Notes: generated by a model from the letters alone, not told the origin. A stretch of 64,000 nucleotides of DNA from Acidobacteriota bacterium (GCA_017307505.1 JAFKEE010000028.1:154661-218660), one strand, 5' to 3'. Positions 33,898-42,680 are shown, counted from the stretch's first letter. A program made the numbers and translations.

Positions 33898-33944
33898 AAG
33901 CCCGGATCCGCGCCCTCCGGAATGGCGCGAATCCGGGCTTTCGT
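33898..33944. terminator. Bidirectional terminator between convergent genes
   Basis: Outer stem AAGCCCGGAT (33898-33907) / ATCCGGGCTT (33931-33940), inner stem CGCGCC (33909-33914) / GGCGCG (33924-33929). The plus strand continues TTTCG and the minus strand ends in TTCTTTG, so it can stop the reductase gene and the small minus-strand gene that ends at 33955. Confidence 0.85.
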
Positions 33945-33954
33945 GTGTCTGGGC

Positions 33955-34134
33955 TTAGCCCTTGGCGCTCCACGCGCGGATCGAGGCGATCTCGGCCGGC
34001 GGGATGCTCAGGAACTCGAGGAAGCTCTGGTGCCCCTTCGGGTCGCTGCGTTCGAACTCGACGTGCAGCTTGTGCATCTGGTCTTCCGTGATACCCGCCG
34101 CACGCAGGATGGCTACGAACTTGTCTTTCGTCAT
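33955..34134 (-). CDS. Small protein of unknown function (59 residues)
   Basis: Starts MTKDKFVAILRAAGITEDQM at the ATG 34132-34134, with a perfect AGGAGGT about nine bases upstream, and ends EIASIRAWSAKG. It is predicted to be helical, with a repeated pattern of Asp/Glu and aromatic residues (HVEFERSDPKGHQSFLEFL). A longer frame up to 34188 has no ribosome-binding site. Proteins of this kind are found as small orphans in several phyla, but I cannot assign a function. It is transcribed alone between the DUF1080 gene and the terminator. Confidence 0.7.
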   Translation of the reverse strand: MTKDKFVAILRAAGITEDQMHKLHVEFERSDPKGHQSFLEFLSIPPAEIASIRAWSAKG

Positions 34135-34197
34135 GTGAATATGACCTCCTGCAATCCACGTTGAGGCGTGAACCGATAGACGGGTCAAGCTGCTTTT

Positions 34198-35412
34198 TTA
34201 TTTCTTTGGCACCAGCAGTTCGATGTCCTTGAACCAGATGTCGGTGGGCTTCTTGGACCCGTGCGTCTGCAGGCCCAACACGCCTTCCGTGCGGCCGGGC
34301 GTGTCGTCGGGCAGATAGAGCGTGCGGGCGCCATTCACATGGAAGACGATGCGATGGCCGTGGAGCGACGCCGTGAGCTGATTCCAGTCGTTCGGCTTCA
34401 CCGTGCCGTTGTCCTCGGGACCCGTGACCCATTTGCGGCCGCCGGGCCCGGTCTCCCAGAAACCGCCGGTGCCCTTCTTCTCGTCGATCTCCACTTCATA
34501 GGCGGCGAGGTTCTTGGGATCGGTGCGGACGAAGAAGCCGGAGTTGCCGCGCTGCATCTTGAACTTCAGGCGGACAGTGAAGTCAGTCAGCGACAGGTCG
34601 GAGACCAGCATGCCGATCTTCTCGTCACCCTCGACGGAGTGAGCGTAAATGGCGCCGTCCTGCACCGTAATGCTGCCGCCGCCCCGCGGCGTCCAGCCGG
34701 TCAGGGTCTTGCCGTCCCACAGCGGCTTCCACATGTGGCTGCCGTTGTCCTGGATCCGGATGTTCTTCCAGCGCACCTGCACGGGCTTATCGCCTTTGTA
34801 GGCGTGGACCTGGAGCCCGATGAAGCCCGAGAGGTCTTCAGAGTCGGTGAGGTTGGCGCACGGGACGCCATTGATCCAGGTTTTGATGGAGTCGCCCATG
34901 GCCTCGACCCGGTAGTGGTTCCACTCGTTGTCCTTGAACGCCTTTGAGGCGGTGGGATTGCTGGAGATGTTGTCGAGCCAGCCGCGGCGCGCCTCGTCGT
35001 AGATGCCGCCCGAGGCTCCGGACTTCTCGTTCGCCACTTCCACCTGGTAGCCGTAAACGCGGCCCTGCGGCTGGGTGTGTTGCGCGCTCTTGGTTCCGTC
35101 GAAGGTAGTAACGACAGTCTCCTTCGGGTAGCGATGGGCCCGGATCTGGACGCCGGAGTTCAGCAGGGGATCTGTCTTTGTGTCGAACTCAAGGACGAAG
35201 TCGCCGAACTCTTTCTTTGAACAGAGAAAGCTGTTCGGGCTGCCTTCCACCGTGGTGCCGACGATTTCACCTTTCTCGACGGCATAGGTGGCTTTCCCGT
35301 TGCAGACCTCCCAGCCTTTGAGGCTCTTGCCGTCAAAGAGGGGAACGAAGGGGTTGTCGGCGGCGGACAGCGTTGCCGCGCCCAGGATCGTGAGGAAGAG
35401 AATGCGAGACAT
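34198..35412 (-). CDS. Secreted double-DUF1080 protein (3-keto-disaccharide hydrolase-like)
   Basis: A 404-residue exported protein: signal peptide (ILFLTILGAATLSAA), then two DUF1080 concanavalin-like domains. Domain 1 (about 20-205) starts FVPLFDGKSLKGWEVCNGKATY and includes GVQIRAHRYPKETVV; domain 2 (about 225-400) starts WKPLWDGKTLTGWTPRGGG and includes GNSGFFVRTDPKN. DUF1080 proteins act on 3-keto-glucosides and related sugars or bind them. Tandem domains in one chain suggest one may be a binding module. A 13-residue longer start (35451) is not signal-like. The cytochrome c gene ends 39 bases upstream. Confidence 0.88.
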   Translation of the reverse strand: MSRILFLTILGAATLSAADNPFVPLFDGKSLKGWEVCNGKATYAVEKGEIVGTTVEGSPNSFLCSKKEFGDFVLEFDTKTDPLLNSGVQIRAHRYPKETVVTTFDGTKSAQHTQPQGRVYGYQVEVANEKSGASGGIYDEARRGWLDNISSNPTASKAFKDNEWNHYRVEAMGDSIKTWINGVPCANLTDSEDLSGFIGLQVHAYKGDKPVQVRWKNIRIQDNGSHMWKPLWDGKTLTGWTPRGGGSITVQDGAIYAHSVEGDEKIGMLVSDLSLTDFTVRLKFKMQRGNSGFFVRTDPKNLAAYEVEIDEKKGTGGFWETGPGGRKWVTGPEDNGTVKPNDWNQLTASLHGHRIVFHVNGARTLYLPDDTPGRTEGVLGLQTHGSKKPTDIWFKDIELLVPKK

Positions 35413-35451
35413 AGGACCAGAGACATCGTATCCGATGCACGGGTCCGGCAC

Positions 35452-35892
35452 TCACAAGCCCGAGACGTAGACCGCCAGGGCGTGGCGCAAACGGGCGTCC
35501 AGATTGCCGAGATCCACTGTCCCGGGACGTTCCGTCCGCTCCAGCAACTCGTCTTCGGAATAGCGCCGGCCCAGACCATTGATCGGCTTTACATTGCCGC
35601 TTGCATACGACCGGTCGGAACCGTCCGCTCCATGACAGCGGCTGCACAGCGAGGTGTAGATGTCCCGGCCGGTGGTCCAGGCCTTCAGGTCGGCCGACGC
35701 CTGGCTGGCCGTGGGCGAGACGCGGCGCACGTGCAGGGTTTCATCCAGCACGAGATAGAGGCCGTTGGAGAGAGGCAGGACGAAGGGTCCGGAGGGCGCG
35801 GCCAGGAGCAAGGCTAGCAGGAGGGGCTTCAAACGGGCAGGGTAGCACAGCGCAGGAAGACCGGAGCCGCAGGGCGGGCATGTTGGGGGCAT
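35452..35892 (-). CDS. Secreted mono-haem cytochrome c
   Basis: A 146-residue protein with one haem-binding motif, CSRCH (C83, C86, H87), in a class I cytochrome c-like context (RDIYTSLCSRCHGADGSD and a C-terminal ALAVYVSGL helix). A hydrophobic stretch (LKPLLLALLLAAPSGP, 21-36) is the likely signal; the first 20 residues (PPTCPPCGSG) are not typical, so a TTG start near 35832 is possible. No methionine follows the haem motif, so the usual Met axial ligand is absent; a His (in RHALAVY) or another residue must replace it. Its role could be an electron carrier for the nearby DUF1080 protein or an independent dehydrogenase. Confidence 0.75.
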   Translation of the reverse strand: MPPTCPPCGSGLPALCYPARLKPLLLALLLAAPSGPFVLPLSNGLYLVLDETLHVRRVSPTASQASADLKAWTTGRDIYTSLCSRCHGADGSDRSYASGNVKPINGLGRRYSEDELLERTERPGTVDLGNLDARLRHALAVYVSGL

Positions 35893-35966
35893 GTCACCCT
35901 GCGGCCGGATCTACTCCGAAACAGCTTGCGAGCCGGCTCTACGCTTGGGAGGGTAATTGAGCCGGT

Positions 35967-36452
35967 TTACTGGCTGGTCCGGGAGCGCATCGCCTGCGGA
36001 CCGCCGCGGCCCATTCCCATACCGCCCGGTCCGTGAGGCATTGAATCGAACTTGGTCTGCTGGTCCGGCGTGAGAATCGCGTAGAACGCAGCCTCCGCCT
36101 TGCCTTGGATAGACATCACCTGGCCGTTGATTACCCCCAGCTGCGTGGCAGCCTGGTCGATGGCAACAACGTCGTTCTTCTTGACGGCTGCCGCCAGGGT
36201 GTCCTGGATGGTCGAGACATTGGCGCGCGCCTTGGTGGTGGCCGTCTCCGCGTCGGTGAAGATCGTGGTGGCGGAGGACTTCTGCGCATCGCTCAGGCCA
36301 AGCCGCTTGGTGAGCATTTCCACCCGGAATTGGATGCGGGTGGCTGCATCAGGCGGATTCCCGCCGCCCATGCGGCCCATACCCGGTCCCTGTGCGAAGA
36401 CGAACGCCGAGCTGATGGCCGCGGCGGCGAAGATTCTGGTGAGTTTGTTCAT
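35967..36452 (-). CDS. Spy/CpxP-like periplasmic protein (LTXXQ family)
   Basis: A 161-residue exported protein with signal peptide (RIFAAAAISSAFVFAQ) and a Gly/Met-rich N-terminal region (GPGMGRMGGGNPP). The helical core carries the LTPDQQ signature (about residue 127-132) of the LTXXQ/Spy family, and the helix before it has RVEMLTKRLGLSDAQ, another family feature. Spy proteins are ATP-independent periplasmic chaperones; the Met-rich parts suggest metal binding, as in CnrX-like relatives. It stands alone between cytochrome c and the methyltransferase genes. Confidence 0.8.
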   Translation of the reverse strand: MNKLTRIFAAAAISSAFVFAQGPGMGRMGGGNPPDAATRIQFRVEMLTKRLGLSDAQKSSATTIFTDAETATTKARANVSTIQDTLAAAVKKNDVVAIDQAATQLGVINGQVMSIQGKAEAAFYAILTPDQQTKFDSMPHGPGGMGMGRGGPQAMRSRTSQ

Positions 36453-36561
36453 GTGGTTGCGTTGAACCTCACAACCATAGAACGCCTGTTTTCAGATTGG
36501 GGTTGCTCCGGCCCAGGTAAAGGATTGTAAAGGGCCCGCCAATCGGAAGCCCTTGTCAGGC

Positions 36562-37227
36562 TCAGCGTTTTTTCAGTGTGACGGCCAGCCCGCCACCCTG
36601 GGTGTAGACGACCGTCTCCAGATCCGGACTGGCCGTAACGGCCTTCATGTAGTCCGGCACCATGTCCACGTTGTGCGCCAGGATCAGCCCGCCCGGACGC
36701 ACCAGCGGCAGCAGCTTGTTCAGATAGTCGAGATACCCATCTTTGTCGGCGTCGATGAAAACGATGTCGATGGGCAGCTTGAGCTGTTTCACGTTCTGGT
36801 GTGCATCGCCCTGGATCAGGGTGACCAGCTTATCGACCCCGGCCTTGCGGAAGTGCTCCTGCGCAATCGCGGCCCGGCGCGGGTCGATCTCAAAGGTCGT
36901 GAGGTGCCCGCGAGTCCGGTCGAGCGCCATACAAAACCAGAGTCCCGAGAGCCCGGTGGAGGTTCCGATCTCGACGACGTTCTTCGCGCCGGTGGACTCC
37001 GCCAGCACCCGCAGCATGCGCCCGTCGATCTCCGGCACGTTCGCCCAGACCTCGTCTCCCTGGACGGCTTCCTCCAATACGCTGAGAATCAGCTTCTCCG
37101 AGGCCGACCGTGGTTGCGGCGGCAGCACCTCTTCCCGGGTGACCGGATTCCGCCGCAGGCGGGGCTGCCAACCGCTGGATATTTGCGCACAGGAGGCTAG
37201 TAGACCTAGGACGAGTAGGAGTCTCAT
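36562..37227 (-). CDS. O-methyltransferase with lipoprotein-type signal
   Basis: A 221-residue class I SAM methyltransferase of the caffeoyl-CoA/catechol O-methyltransferase type. The SAM motif VVEIGTSTGLSGLWFCMAL is at about 84-102, followed by TFEIDPRRAAIAQEHF and DIVFIDADKDGYLDYL, and LPLVRPGGLILAHNVD. The odd feature is the N-terminus: MRLLLVLGLLASC, where LASC at residues 10-13 is a lipobox, so the protein is predicted to be a lipoprotein. Known family members are cytoplasmic because SAM is. It may be exported inactive, use an unusual methyl donor, or the signal may be a false positive. Confidence 0.8.
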   Translation of the reverse strand: MRLLLVLGLLASCAQISSGWQPRLRRNPVTREEVLPPQPRSASEKLILSVLEEAVQGDEVWANVPEIDGRMLRVLAESTGAKNVVEIGTSTGLSGLWFCMALDRTRGHLTTFEIDPRRAAIAQEHFRKAGVDKLVTLIQGDAHQNVKQLKLPIDIVFIDADKDGYLDYLNKLLPLVRPGGLILAHNVDMVPDYMKAVTASPDLETVVYTQGGGLAVTLKKR

Positions 37228-37435
37228 AGAACAAACAGCGGAAATACTGCTGCCAATCTACAACGGCTCGGCGCCGAAGAAAAGCAGTACCAGCCCTCCT
37301 CCAGGACTATTTCTAACCGATTCGACTGCAATGGCAGCAGGCAAATAGATAGTGAATGGAGGGGAGAGTCCGTTTCATCCCTGACGTTAAATTTTGTTGA
37401 GGATACGACGGCTCCGCGCGGCCGCCGGCGCCCTG

Positions 37436-39073
37436 CTACAGCGAGCGGTTCACCAGGTCCCGAGCCGCGGTGACGATGCTTTCCAGATGCTGTTCACTCA
37501 CCAGACTTTCGACGTAGAGCTTGTAGATGTTCTCGGTGCCGGAGGGCCGGGCCGCAAACCAACCCTGGTCCGTAACGACTTTGAGCCCGCCAATGGACGC
37601 GCCATTCCCCGGGGCAGTAGTCAGCCTGGCCGTAATGGGCGCACCAGCCAAGGTCTTGTCCGTCACCGCGGAAGGCGAGAGCTTCGCTAGTTTGGACTTC
37701 TGCTCCGGCGTCGATGGTGTGTCGATCCGCGTGTAATACGATGCGCCGAATTCGCCGGTGATGTCCTTGTAATGCTCACCGGGATCCCGGCCGGTCCGGG
37801 CGGTGATCTCGCAGGCCAGCAGGCCCAGCAGGAGACCGTCCTTGTCCGTAGTCCAGACCGTCCCGTCGCGGCGGAGGAAGCTGGCGCCGGCGCTCTCCTC
37901 GCCGCCAAAGGCGACGCTGCCGTCGAACAGGCCCGGGGCGAACCATTTGAAACCCACGGGCACCTCATACACTTCACGGCCCAGGCTGGCCACCACACGG
38001 TCGATCAGGGCGCTCGACACCAGGGTCTTGCCGATGCGTGCGCCGGTGCTCCATTGCTCACGGTGACCCAGCAGGTAGCGAATCGCCACACAGAGATAGT
38101 GGTTGGGATTCAGCAGGCCCGAAGAGCGCGTAACGATGCCGTGGCGATCGGCGTCCGGATCGTTGCCAAACGCGATGTCGAACTGATCCTTCAACCCGAC
38201 CAGCCCGGCCATTGCGTAGGGACTGGAACAGTCCATGCGGATCTTGCCGTCGTGGTCGACGGTCATGAAGCCGAACTGCGGGTCGACATTGGGGTTGACC
38301 ACCGTCAGGTTGACGTTGAACCGGGAAGCCACTTCGGCCCAGTAATAGACGGCGGCTCCGCCCAGCGGGTCGACACCGATTTTGAGGCCGGCATGGGCGA
38401 TGGCGTCCATATCGAGCACGGCCGAGAGGGCCCGCACGAAGCCTGGGATGAAGTCCCGTTCATGCACGCAATCGGCGCGGATCGCGCGCTCAAAGGCGAT
38501 GCGGCGGACCCCCGCATTGTTCTCGCGCAGCAGTTCATTGGCGCGGTTCTGGATCCAGTTGGTGACGTCCGTATCGGCCGGGCCGCCGTTGGGCGGATTG
38601 TACTTGAAGCCGCCGTCGGCGGGCGGATTGTGCGAAGGAGTGATGACGATGCCGTCGCTCCAGGCGGACGTCACGCCGCGATTGCGCTCCAGGATGGCGT
38701 GGCTCACCACGGGCGTCGGCGTGTAGCCGTCTTCCTGCTGGATCAGCGTGGTCTGCTCGTTGGCCGCCAGCACCTCCAGCGCGGTGCGCTGCGCCGCGGC
38801 GGACAGGGCATGGGTATCCTTGCCCATGATGAGCGCCCCGGTGTAGCCCTTCATGCGGCGGTACTCGCAGATAGCCTGGGTGATCGCCAGGATGTGCGAT
38901 TCCGTAAAGGTGCTGTTGGTGGACGTCCCCCGGTGGCCGCTGGTGCCGAAGCTGACGAGTTGCTGCGCGTCGCCCACGTCGGGCTTGTTGGCGTAGTATT
39001 CGCGCTCGAGGCGGGCTGTGTCGATCAGCAGCGCAGCCGGAGCCGGCTTGCCGGCAAGGGGGTTCAGGGCCAT
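37436..39073 (-). CDS. pgm: Phosphoglucomutase (alpha-D-glucose phosphate-specific)
   Basis: Interconverts glucose-1-phosphate and glucose-6-phosphate, cytoplasmic. The 545 residues carry FGTSGHRGTS (about 46-55), the active serine loop GIVITPSHNPPADGG (about 142-156), the metal-binding loop GNDPDADRHG and the sugar-binding GGEESAGAS. Length matches the Pgm of the 545-residue type rather than the 450-residue GlmM/ManB type. The stop lies 208 bases from the methyltransferase start. Confidence 0.95.
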   Translation of the reverse strand: MALNPLAGKPAPAALLIDTARLEREYYANKPDVGDAQQLVSFGTSGHRGTSTNSTFTESHILAITQAICEYRRMKGYTGALIMGKDTHALSAAAQRTALEVLAANEQTTLIQQEDGYTPTPVVSHAILERNRGVTSAWSDGIVITPSHNPPADGGFKYNPPNGGPADTDVTNWIQNRANELLRENNAGVRRIAFERAIRADCVHERDFIPGFVRALSAVLDMDAIAHAGLKIGVDPLGGAAVYYWAEVASRFNVNLTVVNPNVDPQFGFMTVDHDGKIRMDCSSPYAMAGLVGLKDQFDIAFGNDPDADRHGIVTRSSGLLNPNHYLCVAIRYLLGHREQWSTGARIGKTLVSSALIDRVVASLGREVYEVPVGFKWFAPGLFDGSVAFGGEESAGASFLRRDGTVWTTDKDGLLLGLLACEITARTGRDPGEHYKDITGEFGASYYTRIDTPSTPEQKSKLAKLSPSAVTDKTLAGAPITARLTTAPGNGASIGGLKVVTDQGWFAARPSGTENIYKLYVESLVSEQHLESIVTAARDLVNRSL

Positions 39074-39116
39074 AGGGACATGATAGACAGCCCGGACCCG
39101 CCGGTGGGGCGCGCCT

Positions 39117-39890
39117 CTAGTCCGGGTTGAAGTAACGCCCGGGCGTCTCGCCCAACTCCCTCCGGAACATGGCGATAAAGGCGCTGGTACTCTGATAGCC
39201 CAGCTCCTCGGCGATGCCCTGGACCCCGCGCCCGGCGGCCAGCAGCTTCAGGCTTTGCAGCAGCTTCTGGCGCCGCAGCCACTGGCCCAGGCTCATGGCC
39301 GTCTCCTCCTGGAACAGCCGCTCCATCGTGCGGCGGCTGGCTCCGCAGGCACGCAGGAGTTTCGGCAGCGGAGTGCACGCCCCGGTCTCTCCAACAGCCA
39401 ATGCCGCAAACCGCACCGCTCGTTCGTCCTTGGGAGCCGGCAACTGCAAGGGAACCGTGTGCAGAACCTTCAGCTCGTCCAGCAGGACTCCGATCAGCCG
39501 GCGCTGCTCGGGTTTCCGGGTGTCCAGCACGCTCCACTGAATCGTGCGCACGATGATTTCCCGCAGCAGGCCGGTGACGTTCACTACGCAGCACGCCGCC
39601 GGCGCCCAGCCTGCCGGCCGGATGTCCGCGCGCAGGTAGAGATTGCGCAGAGCCACCGTGCCCGTCATCTCCAGTTTGTGGTTGATGCCTTGAGGGATCC
39701 ACACGGCCCGGTGCGGGGGCAGGACCCAGACCGCCTGGTCGGTCCGCACCGTGAGCACGCCCTGCGTGGCATAGATCAGCTCGTGCCAGCCCGGTGCCTG
39801 GGGCGGGATGAGAGCCATGTTCGTGAGAGTGACCCCGAAGCTCCTGACCAGGATGGTGGGATCCAGGTAGGGTTGGCGGGAATTCGGCAT
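39117..39890 (-). CDS. AraC family transcriptional regulator
   Basis: A 257-residue regulator. The N-terminal half is a cupin sensor domain (HELIYATQGVLTVRTDQAVW, PPHRAVWIPQGINHKLEM) and the C-terminal 90 residues contain two helix-turn-helix motifs (MSLGQWLRRQKLLQSLKLL, GVQGIAEELGYQSTSAFIAMFRRELGETPGRYF). The ATG at 39890 is used; upstream frame back to 40391 belongs to shadow sequence of the VOC gene. It is divergent from the VOC protein at 39975 and may regulate it through the 84-base intergenic region, which is an inference from position only. Confidence 0.92.
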   Translation of the reverse strand: MPNSRQPYLDPTILVRSFGVTLTNMALIPPQAPGWHELIYATQGVLTVRTDQAVWVLPPHRAVWIPQGINHKLEMTGTVALRNLYLRADIRPAGWAPAACCVVNVTGLLREIIVRTIQWSVLDTRKPEQRRLIGVLLDELKVLHTVPLQLPAPKDERAVRFAALAVGETGACTPLPKLLRACGASRRTMERLFQEETAMSLGQWLRRQKLLQSLKLLAAGRGVQGIAEELGYQSTSAFIAMFRRELGETPGRYFNPD

Positions 39891-39974
39891 GAACTGGCAA
39901 TATAGCGTGATCCTGCCCGGGGCGCCATCCCTTAGAATCCCCTTAGTCCGCAGATGCAATGAAGGAATGAGACT

Positions 39975-40358
39975 ATGCCAAATCCAGTCGCCCACTTCGC
40001 GATCAACAGCTCCGACCTGCCCCGCTCCCGCGCCTTCTATGAGTCCGTTTTTGGCTGGAAGTTCAATGCCTGGGGGCCGCCCGGCTTCTACATGATCGAC
40101 ACCGGCGCCACGGCCGCCGGGCCCCTGCTGGGCTCGCTGCAGCAGCGGCGCGAGATTGTCCCGGGCGTCCCCATGAACGGCTTTGAATGCACGATCGCGG
40201 TGGAGGACATTGCTGCCACCGCCGCCGCGATCGAAGCGCAGGGCGGCCAGATTGTGATGCCCCTCTGCACCCTGGCCGGAGTGGGCCAACTGCTGTTCTT
40301 CCAGGATCCGGGCGGAACCATCGCCGGCGCCATGCAATATGAAACACGGCCGGCCTGA
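39975..40358 (+). CDS. VOC family (glyoxalase/bleomycin resistance-like) protein
   Basis: A 127-residue metal-dependent vicinal-oxygen-chelate fold protein. It opens NPVAHFAINSSDLPRSRAFYESVFGWKFNAW with the conserved His and the FYESVFGW helix, and ends with VGQLLFFQDPGGTIAGAMQY (FQDPGG is the second half-motif). It lies divergently from the AraC regulator. Function may be detoxification or binding; no specific substrate can be read. Confidence 0.88.
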   Translation: MPNPVAHFAINSSDLPRSRAFYESVFGWKFNAWGPPGFYMIDTGATAAGPLLGSLQQRREIVPGVPMNGFECTIAVEDIAATAAAIEAQGGQIVMPLCTLAGVGQLLFFQDPGGTIAGAMQYETRPA

Positions 40359-40400
40359 ATTTACCGCGGGGCAGGGAAAAGCGGGGCACAATGGATTCCC

Positions 40401-41402
40401 ATGAGGACTTCCCTGGGCTCGCTACTCCCTCTCTCCGCCGCGTTGCTGGCTGTCTCCGCCTGGGCTGCGGAACTGCCGTCGCCGGCGCTTCTGGTATTGA
40501 ACAAATCCGACGCCACGCTGGTGATCGTGGATCCGGCCACCGGCAGGATCACGGGCAAAGTGGCCACGGGCGAGGGGCCGCATGAAGTGGTGGTGAATCC
40601 CGAGGGCACAGTCGCCTACGCCACGAACTACGGCAGCGGACCCACTCCGGGGAAGTCGATCTCCATCATTGACCTGACCGGTCCGCGGGAGATCAAGCGG
40701 CTGGAAGTGTCGCCCATGCTGCGGCCGCACGGCATCGCCGTGGCTGAGGGCAAAGTCTGGTTCACCGCCGAAGCCAACAAGGTGGTGGCCCGCTACGATC
40801 CGGCCTCGCAACACATCGACTATCTGCTGGGCACGGGCCAGAACACCACGCACATGCTGCAGTTCAGCGCGGATACGAACCGGCTGTTCACCGCCAACAT
40901 CAGCTCCGACACCATCTCGATCTTTGAGCGGGCCGCCGGCAGCATGAACTGGAACCAGACCGTGGTGCCTGTGGGCAAAGGGCCCGAGGCTTTCGATATC
41001 TCGCCGGACGGCAGCCGGCTGTGGGCCGCGCACTCGCGCGACGGCGGCGTCTCGGTGATCGACATCGCCTCGAAGAAGGTGATCGAGACATTGCCTCTGG
41101 GCACCAAACGCTCGAACCGGCTCAAGTTCACGCCCGACGGCAAGACGGTGCTCATCTCCGATCTCGAAGCGGGCGACCTGCTGTTCGTGGATGTGGCGTC
41201 GCGCAAGGTGACGAAGAAGCTGCCATTGGGTCAGGCGCCGGAAGGGATCCTGATGGAGCCGGGTGGGGCCCGCGCGTATGTCGCCGTAGCGGGAGACAAT
41301 CATGTCGCCGTCATCGATCTCAAATCCATGTCGAAATCAAAGCAGTTCGAAACAGGTGGCGGACCCGATGGCATGGCCTGGATTGGCGGCCCCTTGCGCT
41401 AA
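40401..41402 (+). CDS. Secreted YVTN/YncE-like beta-propeller protein
   Basis: A 333-residue exported protein with signal peptide (LLPLSAALLAVSAWAA). The body is a seven-bladed propeller of the YVTN/YncE kind, with repeats such as SISIIDLTGPREIKRLEVSPM, GVSVIDIASKKVIETLPLG and NHVAVIDLKSMSKSKQFETG. Blades often carry NTIVVIDT-like strands, seen here as LVIVDPATGRITGKVATG. Such proteins can be nonspecific binding or quinohaemoprotein-associated subunits; no catalytic site was found. Confidence 0.85.
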   Translation: MRTSLGSLLPLSAALLAVSAWAAELPSPALLVLNKSDATLVIVDPATGRITGKVATGEGPHEVVVNPEGTVAYATNYGSGPTPGKSISIIDLTGPREIKRLEVSPMLRPHGIAVAEGKVWFTAEANKVVARYDPASQHIDYLLGTGQNTTHMLQFSADTNRLFTANISSDTISIFERAAGSMNWNQTVVPVGKGPEAFDISPDGSRLWAAHSRDGGVSVIDIASKKVIETLPLGTKRSNRLKFTPDGKTVLISDLEAGDLLFVDVASRKVTKKLPLGQAPEGILMEPGGARAYVAVAGDNHVAVIDLKSMSKSKQFETGGGPDGMAWIGGPLR

Positions 41403-41657
41403 GCCGCACCTCTGATTTCCTGTTGGAAAAGCAGATCCTGAAGAGCAATTTGCTCACCGCGAGTCATTTCGGGCTCTTCGCCCAGAAACCCGGCGGTCAA
41501 AATTACCGCTTACGCGCTGCCTTCCCTCTTCATATTTCTGCCTGGCTGGCCGGATGCACGTCGTATCCATAACATAATCTGTGATTTGTAAATCCGGCAG
41601 CAGGTATGGCAGGGTGATTGCCATTTAGAAGCCAGTAGTGGAAACGGAGGTTTCTAA

Positions 41658-42338
41658 ATGAAACAGATTCTAGGTATCACTCTCCTGGCCGCTCTCCCGT
41701 TGATGGCAAAAGAGCCGCCCGCTGTTCAACGCCTGGATGAGTCGGCCGTGGTGCTATCAGAAATCATGGGAACGCCGGATAAGGGCATTCCCCAGGACCT
41801 CATGGAAAAGGCGCACTGCGTCGTCGTAGTGCCGGGACTGAAGAAGGGCGCGTTCATTGTTGGCGGTAAGTACGGCAAGGGCTTCCTTTCCTGCCGCAAT
41901 GTAGGGCGCGCAGGCTGGTCGGCGCCGGCCGCGATCCGCGTGGAAGGCGGCAGTGTCGGCTTCCAGATCGGCGGCTCTGAAACTGACGTCGTCATGCTTG
42001 TGATGAACGAAAGCGGCGCAAAGAAACTTCTGAACAGCCAGTTCACGCTGGGCGGGGAAGGCTCTGTAGCCGCGGGCCCTGTGGGCCGGACGGCGACGGC
42101 CGAAACCGATGCTTTCATGCGGGCTGAAGTCCTTTCCTGGTCCCGCTCACGCGGCGTCTTTGCCGGGATCTCCCTGCAGGGTGCCACGCTCCGCCAGGAC
42201 ATGGAAGAGAACGAAACCCTCTATGGCAAGCGCCTGACCACGGAAGAGGTTGTGCACAAGAGCACACCGCCTCCGGCTGCCGCTCGCCTCATGACCCTGC
42301 TCACCAGGTTCTCGCCCCGTGAAAAGTCGGGCGACTAA
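41658..42338 (+). CDS. Secreted SYLF domain lipid-binding protein
   Basis: A 226-residue protein with signal peptide (QILGITLLAALPLMA) and a SYLF (DUF500) domain: AHCVVVVPGLKKGAFIVGG, YGKGFLSCRN, GGSVGFQIGGSETDVVMLVMNE, then the TATAETDAFMRAEVLSWSRSRGVFAGISLQG module. SYLF domains bind phosphoinositides in eukaryotes and are common as exported stress proteins in bacteria. A GGAGGT seven bases before the ATG marks the start. It heads a short unit with YtxH and lmo0937-type genes. Confidence 0.88.
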   Translation: MKQILGITLLAALPLMAKEPPAVQRLDESAVVLSEIMGTPDKGIPQDLMEKAHCVVVVPGLKKGAFIVGGKYGKGFLSCRNVGRAGWSAPAAIRVEGGSVGFQIGGSETDVVMLVMNESGAKKLLNSQFTLGGEGSVAAGPVGRTATAETDAFMRAEVLSWSRSRGVFAGISLQGATLRQDMEENETLYGKRLTTEEVVHKSTPPPAAARLMTLLTRFSPREKSGD

Positions 42339-42365
42339 GTCTACGAGTCAAAGGAGAACAGAGAA

Positions 42366-42638
42366 ATGCACAGAGAGAGTCTCTTCGCGGCCTTTGTTGG
42401 TTTAGGACTGGGCGCCGGCCTGGCGCTTCTGTTCGCGCCGGAATCGGGCCGTCACCTTCGTGGCCGCATTGCCCACCGCGCCCGCGGTCAGGCCCGCCGC
42501 CTCAAGCACCAGGCCGAGGAAATCCAGGAGTCGGCGGCCAACCTGGTGGAGCAGGGCAAGGAGCAGGCGCTGAAGCAGCGTGATGGGATCGTGAACGCTG
42601 TGGAAGCCGGCAAACGAGCTTATCTGAAAACGGTCTAA
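42366..42638 (+). CDS. YtxH family membrane protein
   Basis: A 90-residue protein with one N-terminal glycine-rich membrane helix (FAAFVGLGLGAGLALLFAPESG), a classic YtxH opening ending in LFAPESGR, and a basic helical C-terminal tail (GRIAHRARGQARRLKHQ, then QESAANLVEQGKEQ). YtxH proteins are induced by general stress in Bacillus. It lies 27 bases after the SYLF gene. Confidence 0.87.
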   Translation: MHRESLFAAFVGLGLGAGLALLFAPESGRHLRGRIAHRARGQARRLKHQAEEIQESAANLVEQGKEQALKQRDGIVNAVEAGKRAYLKTV

Positions 42639-42680
42639 CGAAACCCGCCTCGGCTACCGTCCGGCACAAGGAGGTGCCTT

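Noticed and set aside
37772..39130. A 452-codon open frame opposite phosphoglucomutase
   Set aside because: Shadow of pgm with no recognisable domain.
39891..40391. N-terminal extension of the AraC regulator to 40391
   Set aside because: It overlaps the VOC gene on the other strand and is not regulator-like; ATG 39890 gives a normal AraC length.
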